Shown: positions 33,883 through 40,016 of the stretch, one piece after another
Position numbering within the stretch: the stretch's first letter is position 1
How the letters are laid out: each line of letters starts with the position of its first letter
Source: Dethiosulfatarculus sandiegensis
Lineage (GTDB): Bacteria > Desulfobacterota > Desulfarculia > Desulfarculales > Desulfarculaceae
Length of the DNA: 40,016 bases
NCBI RefSeq assembly: GCF_000931935.2
Contig: NZ_AZAC01000032.1
Coordinates: 1-40,016, forward strand
Direction of reading: 5' to 3'
Program-made: the position numbers and the translations under genes
The notes under the pieces: generated by a model
What the model saw: the letters and a program-made list of their open reading frames with translations, nothing else
Databases searched by the model: none
Told to the model about the DNA's origin: nothing

Positions 33883-34353
33883 ATGAAGCTTGTAAAGCCA
33901 ACCCTCACAGAGATAAAAGACTGGCTACTGCTTGCCGGGGAAGTTGAACCGCTTTTTGGCCCCATGGTCGATGACCCAAATTTTTCTGATGCCTTAAGGC
34001 AAGCATTTGACAAGGGAACCGCCCTTTCAGCCAAGAGCCCGGAACCGGAAAACGCCTTGGCCGGGGGAGTGGTGGTCGACCCTTCTGAAAATGAAATCGC
34101 CTGGCTGGCGGTTGCCAAAGCCCGGCAGAGACAGGGAGTGGGAGATCTTCTGCTGAAAGGCGGCCTGGATCTTTTAAGCCGAACCAGACCGGTTAAAGTG
34201 GTTACCTTTGCGCCGGGGCCCGGGCAGGCTGAGGCAGCCCTCGGCCTCTACCGGAAACACGGTTTTATATTTCATTCCCATAGCGGCCTGAACCCCGCCG
34301 GCTTGGCCGTGCAGACCCTGGTCAGACCGGTGGCTCAAGCTCAAAGGCCATAA
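33883..34353 (+). CDS. GNAT-family N-acetyltransferase
   Basis: A 156-residue acetyltransferase. The acetyl-CoA pyrophosphate-binding motif appears as RQRQGVGDLLLKGGLD near residues 82-98, preceded by the beta strand EIAWLAVAKA and followed by AALGLYRKHGFIFHSHS, the usual GNAT end with the Tyr acid. Substrate is unknown; its place between carbamate kinase and ornithine cyclodeaminase genes suggests an amino acid or polyamine. The ATG has AGGAAACT upstream at a long distance. Closed by a bidirectional terminator shared with the convergent gene. Confidence 0.85.
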   Translation: MKLVKPTLTEIKDWLLLAGEVEPLFGPMVDDPNFSDALRQAFDKGTALSAKSPEPENALAGGVVVDPSENEIAWLAVAKARQRQGVGDLLLKGGLDLLSRTRPVKVVTFAPGPGQAEAALGLYRKHGFIFHSHSGLNPAGLAVQTLVRPVAQAQRP

Positions 34354-34354
34354 A

Positions 34355-34391
34355 AAAACGGCCCTCCCCCCAAAGGGGCCAGGGCCGTTTT
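34355..34391. terminator. Bidirectional terminator between GNAT and ornithine cyclodeaminase genes
   Basis: AAAACGGCCCT (34355-34365) pairs with AGGGCCGTTTT (34381-34391), with a C/G-rich inner stem. T-runs lie on the 3' side on both strands. Both converging genes stop within about 15 bases of it. Confidence 0.85.
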
Positions 34392-34405
34392 CGATAAAAA
34401 CCCGA

Positions 34406-35509
34406 TTATTTCCTTAGCTTTGCCACGCCTCTGGCAACTGTGACCACAAAATCCTGCACATTGGTCAAAATGGCGCTGGCAGACAATGATCCCCGGTTGG
34501 CCAGCTTGCTGGCGGCAAATTCGCTCATATCCACGTTGTATAAATAAACCGGTCTCACCTGTCCTTTTTTATCAACCTGATAGGAAGGGGCCATATTGCC
34601 GGTGGCAATGGTATGGAGCTGTGTGGCAAGGGTCATGATAGTGGTGCCTTTACGCACCAAAGAGCGCATCTTATCTTGAGCCTGGTAAACATCGGCCACA
34701 ACCTCGGGCAAGGGACCGTCATCCCTTATGGAGCCGGCCAGAACAAAGGGAACCTTCTTCTCAACCGCCTTTTTCATGAGCCCGTCTGTGATCAAGCCCG
34801 TTTCAACGGCCTTTTCTATGGAACCGACCCGCCTTATTTTATTAATCGTCTCCAGGTGGTGATAATGGCCTAAATGAACGGATTTTTTACTGTAAATCTC
34901 AAGGCCCAGGGCAGTTGAAAAGACAGATCCCTCCAGGTCGTGGGTGGCCAGGGCGTTGCCGGCTAAAAGTGCGTGCACATAGCCCTTGTCCACCAGATCC
35001 ACCATGGCTTCCCTGGCGTCTGCGTCAAAGACCACGGCAGGGCCCAACACCCAGACCACGAATCCGTTTTTGCGTTCATAATCAAGCAGTTGATAAAGTT
35101 GATCATAATCTATGGAAAAGGAGGATTCCCTGGTTACCTGGGTGCGGAAGGCAAACAACTCTTCGCTCTCGTCCGGAACCTTAAAGCCTTCGGTATAGAC
35201 GAAAATACCGTCTTCGCCCCTTTCGGTGCGCCCCACGGCGACCATGTCACCGGGCATGAGCGATCTGAACTCCCTGACTTCCAGGGTGTTGTCCGATTTT
35301 TTAACCACCACGCAATCCATGCGGGATTCGGTGAGCAGAGTCCAGTTGTCCGAAGCCAGTTTCAGGTATTCGGGGAAAATACTGGTGGCATGGAAATTAT
35401 CCGGCGCCACACCCGGCTTAATAACCTCTTCAAACCTGGCAATAGGGGCGTTTTTCAGGTTTGCTTTGTTAAAATCAGGCGGATAAAAGTCTGGCAGTTT
35501 AAAGTTCAT
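34406..35509 (-). CDS. Ornithine cyclodeaminase, archaeal-type (TIGR00300, LOR/SDH family)
   Basis: A 367-residue protein of the TIGR00300/LOR-SDH family, distinct from the mu-crystallin-type ornithine cyclodeaminase. Members in Methanococcus and the C-terminal part of cyanobacterial ArgZ/AgrE convert ornithine to proline and ammonia using NAD+. The N-terminal region (FHATSIFPEYLKLASDNW) and the Rossmann-like C-terminal half (LAGNALATHDLEGSVFSTALG, then VPFVLAGSIRDDGPLPEV) match that family by memory; no search was possible. It faces an aminotransferase gene divergently (195 bases apart) and converges with the acetyltransferase. With carbamate kinase nearby, an ornithine/arginine catabolic role is likely. 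Confidence 0.8.
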   Translation of the reverse strand: MNFKLPDFYPPDFNKANLKNAPIARFEEVIKPGVAPDNFHATSIFPEYLKLASDNWTLLTESRMDCVVVKKSDNTLEVREFRSLMPGDMVAVGRTERGEDGIFVYTEGFKVPDESEELFAFRTQVTRESSFSIDYDQLYQLLDYERKNGFVVWVLGPAVVFDADAREAMVDLVDKGYVHALLAGNALATHDLEGSVFSTALGLEIYSKKSVHLGHYHHLETINKIRRVGSIEKAVETGLITDGLMKKAVEKKVPFVLAGSIRDDGPLPEVVADVYQAQDKMRSLVRKGTTIMTLATQLHTIATGNMAPSYQVDKKGQVRPVYLYNVDMSEFAASKLANRGSLSASAILTNVQDFVVTVARGVAKLRK

Positions 35510-35710
35510 GTCACTTTCCCCCTTCGAGAAGGCTTTTGTTTTTCAGGGCGCCTATTAGGTCTATTGTCATGGACCTTTCGAAGTCCGCTTTTTAATTATG
35601 CCGGTTTAAGCACAATTGACAATGTATTCAATCTGAGCCCTTGACATTCCAATCAATAATAAGGACAAATATAACACATACTAGGACTCACAACGGCCAA
35701 GGAGTTGATT

Positions 35711-37036
35711 ATGAAGGCACCTCATATCCAGACAGTTCTTCCGGGACCCAAGGCAAGCGAACAGATCAAAGCAGATAAAGCTTTTGTTTCCCCATCCTAT
35801 ACCCGCGCCTATCCTCTGGTGGTGGACAAGGCCCAGGGGCTGGTGATCCAGGATGTGGACGGCAACCGCTTTCTGGACTTTACCGCAGGCATTGCGGTGA
35901 CCACCACAGGGCATTGCCATCCCAAGGTGGTTGAAGCCATTCGTAATCAGGCTGGCCGTTTGCTGCACATGTCGGGCACTGATTTTTACTATGAGCCCCA
36001 GATCGACCTGGCTCAGAAACTGGCCACCCTGGCCCCTGGAGACAAACCCAAAAAGGCGTTTTTCTGTAACTCCGGGGCCGAGGCAGTGGAGGCCAGCTTC
36101 AAACTGGCCCGCTGGCACACCAGAAGGGAACTTAACATAGCCTTTTATGGAGCCTTTCACGGGCGCACCATGGGGGCGCTTTCCCTCACTGCCAGCAAAT
36201 CCATTCAGAAAAAACACTATCACCCCTTCGTACCGGGCATAACCCACATTCCCTATGCCTATTGCTACCGCTGCCCCTATAACCTCACCTATCCGGCCTG
36301 TGAGCTGGAGTGTGTGCGCTGGATCGAGGAAAACCTCTTCCGCACCACCATGAGCCCGGACCAGATAGGAGCCATCTTTGTGGAGCCTGTCCAGGGCGAG
36401 GGAGGTTATGTGGTTCCTCCCAAGGGCTACCTGGAGGCGCTCAGGAAGCTCACCAAGAAATACGGCATCCTTCTGGTTGCGGACGAAGTTCAGTCGGGCA
36501 TGGGCCGCACAGGCAAGATGTATGCGGTTGAACATGCGGGCGTGGTTCCGGATATCATCGCCATGGCCAAGGGCATTGCCTCGGGGCTTCCCTTGGGCGC
36601 CATAGTGGCTCCCACCGAGATCATGGACTGGGAGGCGGGCAGCCATGCCTCCACCTTTGGCGGCAATCCCGTGGCCTGCGCCGCGGCCGTGGCCACCATT
36701 GACCTCTTGCAGAACGAACTGATGGAAAACGCGGCCAAGCAAGGCGAGCATCTCAAAAAGGGCCTGTTTGAGATGCAGAAACAAAGGGAGTGCATAGGCG
36801 ATGTGCGGGGCCTGGGCCTTATGGTCGGCGCCGAAATCGTAAAAGACCGCCACACCAAGGAGCGCGGGTCCGACTGGCGCAATGCCATTGTGCAAAAGGC
36901 CTTTGAAAAAGGGCTGTTGCTTTTGGGCTGCGGAGAAAACACCATCCGCTTCTGCCCCGGCTTGGTGGTGAGTTCAGAAGAAATCGACACCTGCCTCAAT
37001 ATCTTGGACGAAGTCATCAAGGAAGTGGCGGGCTAG
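35711..37036 (+). CDS. Class III aminotransferase (ornithine/GABA-type)
   Basis: A 441-residue PLP enzyme of fold type I, class III (acetylornithine/ornithine/4-aminobutyrate aminotransferase group). FCNSGAEAVEASFKLAR binds the cofactor phosphate. LLVADEVQSGMGRTGKM contains the PLP-pyridine Asp. The Schiff-base Lys lies in IAMAKGIASGLPLG, followed by STFGGNPVACAA. A Cys-rich insert (YCYRCPYNLTYPACELEC) is typical of the archaeal-like subgroup with broad substrate range. Length is normal. The ATG at 35711 has AAGGAG 6 bases upstream; a TTG at 35705 is less likely. Adjacent to ornithine cyclodeaminase, it may act on ornithine, GABA or another omega-amino acid. A strong terminator follows. Confidence 0.9.
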   Translation: MKAPHIQTVLPGPKASEQIKADKAFVSPSYTRAYPLVVDKAQGLVIQDVDGNRFLDFTAGIAVTTTGHCHPKVVEAIRNQAGRLLHMSGTDFYYEPQIDLAQKLATLAPGDKPKKAFFCNSGAEAVEASFKLARWHTRRELNIAFYGAFHGRTMGALSLTASKSIQKKHYHPFVPGITHIPYAYCYRCPYNLTYPACELECVRWIEENLFRTTMSPDQIGAIFVEPVQGEGGYVVPPKGYLEALRKLTKKYGILLVADEVQSGMGRTGKMYAVEHAGVVPDIIAMAKGIASGLPLGAIVAPTEIMDWEAGSHASTFGGNPVACAAAVATIDLLQNELMENAAKQGEHLKKGLFEMQKQRECIGDVRGLGLMVGAEIVKDRHTKERGSDWRNAIVQKAFEKGLLLLGCGENTIRFCPGLVVSSEEIDTCLNILDEVIKEVAG

Positions 37037-37065
37037 CACCTTAATCAAGAATTCCATCTATCTTC

Positions 37066-37097
37066 AAGGCGGCCGTCCCAAAGGGGGCGGCCGCCTT
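37066..37097 (+). terminator. Intrinsic terminator after aminotransferase
   Basis: AAGGCGGCCG (37066-37075) pairs perfectly with CGGCCGCCTT (37088-37097), followed by TTAGTTT. It sits 30 bases after the aminotransferase stop. Confidence 0.85.
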
Positions 37098-37182
37098 TTA
37101 GTTTGCCTGCAAAGGTGTTCCGGGCGCCGCCGCCAATATTAGATACATAAGCCTGATCTGGAATTTCTTTTTATAATTCCCG

Positions 37183-37412
37183 CTAAACTGAAGCTTCTTT
37201 TTTTTTGGGGTGGGGCCGTGAACAAATGCCGATGGCCTTTTTTTATATAACACGCTCCTGACGGGCGATATCCAACTCCATTCTGAGGCGGGCCAATGTT
37301 TCATCCTGCGGTTTTAGTTCCATTTTTCCGGGAAATGCCAAGTACTCCCCAGTTACCAGTGATACCGCTTCTATGGTGAATTCCCGGCTATAACGTCTGC
37401 GATTCCTGCTTA
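37183..37412 (-). pseudogene. Remnant of IS3-family transposase OrfA
   Basis: Read on the minus strand, the frame gives RNRRRYSREFTIEAVSLVTG, then EYLAFPGKMELKPQDETLARLRMELDIARQERVI, a stop, and KKAIGICSR. This is the N-terminal HTH start and C-terminal leucine-zipper end of an IS3-type OrfA with the middle missing. There is an in-frame stop where the usual ERDILKKA continues, and no start codon or OrfB follows. It is unlike the element at 38.9-40.0 kb, so at least two different IS3 copies have landed here. Confidence 0.7.
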
Positions 37413-38200
37413 GTTAACACCTCCAAGCAATTCATATCATGCTTTTTAAGGTGTTCACAGATTCGGGAGGACTTCAAAAGTCTAATCACGAGGCTCAGTC
37501 TTGCCCCCAAAATTGCCGCCATGTTTCTCCGAGGGCAACAGCGATTCCGGCGGCACCTTCAAATCGTGCATCATGTAAATCGTATAGCATCTCCTCGCAG
37601 GAGCCGGGCGAAAAAATCTGTCCCGATACCTTTGCCATATGCTTTGTAGTAACTTGGTTATGGGCATTTTTCCTCGGTTATCTCGTGCCTGCATCCACGG
37701 CACGCATTTAGCAAACAGGGAGGCTAGTTGGGCCTCGATGGCCCAAACAGCAATAGCTTCCCTAAAGATCGCCCTGCAGCGCTCAAACGGGCTCCTTGAA
37801 CACTACACCTCAAGTCCTCTTTACCTTGAGTTTCTCTCGGCCTGCGTACTGGACAAAACCTGTCTCCTGCCTGCTAGCCCTTTCCCGCCAATCCCCATAA
37901 TAGCCCCGTTCGGCACGTTGTCTATGATCCGCAGCCGCCGCCTGTTTGTTACGGCCTTTTTAAAGGACGCTGCTAGGGAAAACTCAGATACTGGGGTATC
38001 ATTAATTTCATGCTTGACTTCTGCCTTCTCAAATAAAATAAATATGGCTTCTGATTCGGAGGGGGAATGACCTGCCCTTCGGCACGTCCGGCAAAGGTTG
38101 AAGCACAGCCGGAGTCGGAAGCCAATCCATAAAGCCTTGCCCTTTCCACTTGTTACGGGACACTTCATATCAACAACCCGGTCTGGCAAAGCTTTCTCAT
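37413..38200. other. Degenerate region without a clear gene
   Basis: Several minus-strand frames look partly protein-like. One runs from about 37807 to 37482 (with FREAIAVWAIEAQLASLFAKC). Another, at 37821-38189, contains FKKAVTNRRRLRIIDNVPNG and follows the broken gene at 38201. None has a firm start or a recognised family. The region reads like fragments of lost genes between IS remnants. Confidence 0.4.
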
Positions 38201-38775
38201 TCAGTGATGAGTTGAGGATCTTTCTATAATCTGCCGACGCTCTGTTTCAAGAGAATCTACGAATTGCTCCAACTCTGTACGATAAACAAGAAAATTGAAT
38301 GACACGCCATCTCTAGAGTAGGCAGAACATTCTTTGAAATTATATGTATCCACAGAGAATACTATTTCAAATAAATCATCCGGTAATTTACCCAAATTTT
38401 TTTTCGCTGTTCCCGATTGCGCCTTTCCTGCTTGATGTGTTCAGCTTCCCAGAGAACGTGAGAGCGCTCCTCCTCAAAGGCATGTAGGAGGTGAATAGTA
38501 ATCCTGAGGTTAGGATCTATCGGTTCCAGATAGTCTGTCTCAGTCGCATCAAGCATTTGCTTGAAAAATTGGACAGGACGAAGCTCTGCGTATTCACTAA
38601 AGAAGAAGCCATGTTTTGGCCCCTTGACCCACCAGCCATTGATCCTCTTAAGCACATCTTCGTTTATGATAGGCAGATCTTGCCAAGTAAAGACTAAATC
38701 GTAAATAACGCCCTCGTTTTTTTCCCATCTAAGAGAAATATTGAGCCGAAAATCTTCTGAAGCAAGAGTTGCCAT
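38201..38775 (-). pseudogene. Hypothetical gene broken at an A8 run
   Basis: From ATG 38775 (GGGAAGTG upstream) a frame encodes about 137 residues of a soluble protein (MATLASEDFRLNISLRW, then RINGWWVKGPKHGFFFSEY, then a charged helix ending EQRKK). At a run of eight A residues on the minus strand (about 38397-38404) the natural continuation moves to the next frame, which goes on as NLGKLPDDLFEIVFSVDTYNF to the stop at 38201. The two halves would make one protein of about 190 residues. The longer upstream frame to 38817 lacks a ribosome site. No family was recognised. It may be a real frameshift, slippage or a sequencing error. Confidence 0.5.
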
Positions 38776-38939
38776 TTTTATCACTTCCCATACTAGCTTG
38801 TAGCCAGTAATAGACATAACGTGGTCGACTAGCTGTAAGGTCTATTGTTCTAGAAATCAAATCAGCGCTTCCGACAACGGTGTCCCCCATTTTTAAGACA
38901 GGTAGACGGCGAAAATAAGGTTGACTTGGCCAGTCATTT

Positions 38940-39770
38940 TTAAGCCGCCTTTGGCATTGCCCGAAAGTATGCCTCATCCGGGGTGTGGTCTTCCAGTGAG
39001 GAATGAGGTCTTTCGGAATTATAGAAAGCAATCCATGTCGCCAACCCCTTTCTCAGCGAGCAGGGATTTGCATATTCGTTGATGTATACGCACTCGTACT
39101 TGAGCGACCACCACAGTCGCTCGATGAAAACATTGTCCCTCCAGGCCCCCTTGCCATCCATGGATATCTTGATGTCGTGTTCTTTCAGAAGCCCCGTGAA
39201 GGCAAGAGAGGTGAATTGGCTTCCCTGATCTGTGTTGAAGATGTCAGGCGTTCCGTAATCCCTGATGGCGTCCTCCACGGCGGCCAGGCAAAAATCAGTC
39301 TCCAGGGTGTTTGACAAGCGCCAGGAGAGGATCTTGCGGGTATGCCAATCCATGACGGCCAGCAAGTGCATGAAGCCCCTGGGCATCGGCAAAAAGGTGA
39401 TGTCGGCGGCTCAGACCTGGTTGGGTCGGTCAATAGCGAGCCCTCTCGGCAGGTGCGGATAGACCGGGTGTTTCGGGTGTGGCCTGGTGGTTTTGGGCCG
39501 GGGATACACAGCCTCCAAACCCATCTTCCTCATCCGGCGGCTGCCGAAAAATGGGGCTTTCAGCCACTGCTCGTCTATCAAGCGCATCAGCTTCAGGTTT
39601 AGCGGCGATTCCCCCTTGCCGTGATAATAGAACGATGAACGGGACACCCGCATCAGGGCGCACTGGCGGGTGATGATGAGCCGGCGGTGTTTGGGAGTTA
39701 TCGTGTCCAACCTCCGAGCGCGGCTCAACGTCCGAAGGCCTTGGCTAAAAAATCCCTCTCCACGGTCAGT
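38940..39770 (-). pseudogene. IS3-family transposase OrfB, nonsense and internal deletion
   Basis: DDE (rve) transposase. The C-terminal catalytic part is well kept: AVMDWHTRKILSWRLSNTLE with the first Asp, FNTDQGSQFTS with the second, and DNVFIERLWWSLKYECVY with the Glu. Two lesions: the tryptophan codon of the usual NQVWAADIT motif is TGA (39411-39413), and in the HTH_21 region FFGSRRM joins directly to RKMGLEAVY, so about 20 residues that normally lie between them are missing. The left boundary is approximate because OrfB is normally made by -1 frameshift from OrfA. Confidence 0.8.
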
Positions 39771-40016
39771 TCGCCGATTTTGGCGTGCAACTCCTTTATA
39801 CGGGCTTCCTGGTCGTCTTGCCGGGGGCTGCGGCCCCCCTTGGCAAAGGTGCCGGCCATACCCGTCCATGGCCTGCTTTTTCCACTTGGTGATCATGGAG
39901 GGGTGGACCTCGTAACGTGACGCCAACTCGGCGATCGTCATCTCGCCCCTAATCGCTTCAAGTGCCACCTTGGCCTTGAAAGAGGCGCTGTGGGTTTTAC
40001 GTTTGGCCATTTGCAT
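39725..40016 (-). pseudogene. IS3-family transposase OrfA, frameshifted and partial context
   Basis: The HTH protein opens at the right edge with MAKRKTHSASFKAKVALEAI and keeps ELASRYEVHPSMITKWKKQAMDG. One extra G in a GGG at about 39861-39863 then shifts the frame. In the corrected frame it continues MAGTFAKGGRSPRQ, then IKELHAKIGELTVERDFLAKAFGR to TGA at 39725, as expected for OrfA. The upstream IS end is outside the window. Confidence 0.75.

Larger units (their letters stand above)
38881..40016 (-). mobile_element. Degenerate IS3-family insertion sequence, cut by the window edge
   Basis: The element reads right to left: OrfA enters at the right edge and OrfB ends at 38940. The 20-base segment at 38881-38900 begins TGTC and ends GACA and may be its terminal end, but the other end lies outside the window, so the inverted repeats and any target duplication cannot be checked. 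Both genes are damaged (see the two entries), so the copy is inactive unless helped in trans. Confidence 0.75.

Noticed and set aside
35681..36895. 404-codon minus-strand open frame
   Set aside because: It is antisense to the class III aminotransferase and has no recognisable protein pattern.
1..40016. tRNA, rRNA genes and CRISPR arrays
   Set aside because: I looked for cloverleaf ends, rRNA signatures and regularly spaced repeats and found none; a dedicated scan could still reveal a missed tRNA.

Overview
The window looks like a chromosomal segment from an anaerobic Gram-negative bacterium, most likely a Desulfobacterota (delta-proteobacterial) species. This is inference from gene content: an ilvB-ilvN-ilvC-leuA operon, a full Liv-type amino acid ABC transporter, an archaeal-type ornithine cyclodeaminase (TIGR00300 / LOR-SDH family), a cyclic-2,3-diphosphoglycerate-synthetase-like P-loop protein beside carbamate kinase, and several degenerate IS3 copies. 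No rRNA, tRNA or CRISPR array was seen.

Layout. 0.2-0.9 kb: a voltage-gated-type K+ channel. 1.3-4.0 kb (minus): an EamA transporter, then a TetR regulator and an NAD(P)-binding Rossmann protein that share a clear palindromic operator. 4.0-5.5 kb (plus): nitrilase and a DsrE-like protein, closed by a strong terminator. 5.6-6.6 kb: a promoter with an embedded perfect AcrR-type palindrome, a tiny membrane ORF and an AcrR-like repressor with no efflux pump beside it. 6.6-7.8 kb: non-coding, hairpin-rich. 7.8-9.5 kb (minus): a secreted vWA protein with four C-terminal repeats. 10.4-11.9 kb: an ECF sigma factor, a one-TM putative anti-sigma protein and a Spy/CnrX-like periplasmic protein, ending in a textbook terminator.

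12.4-19.5 kb (plus) is the branched-chain amino acid biosynthesis operon. A strong promoter drives a 43-residue Leu/Val-rich leader peptide, then ilvB, ilvN, ilvC, a structured spacer, leuA and a ModF-like double ABC ATPase. Facing it, 28.9-19.8 kb (minus) holds an IclR regulator and then livG-livF-livH-livM-livK, a creatininase-family hydrolase, an L-asparaginase and asnS, all in one direction with several overlapping start/stop codons. This suggests uptake of an amino acid or amide followed by hydrolysis; the substrate is unknown.

29.5-30.5 kb (minus): an orphan NarL-type response regulator carrying two tandem LuxR HTH domains, a recent internal duplication. 31.1-37.1 kb: a nitrogen/ornithine cluster of P-loop GTPase-like protein, carbamate kinase, GNAT acetyltransferase, ornithine cyclodeaminase (minus) and a class III aminotransferase. 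37.1-40.0 kb is a decaying region: an IS3 OrfA remnant, a gene broken at an A8 run, and a partial IS3-family element with a frameshift, an internal deletion and a nonsense codon, running off the right edge.
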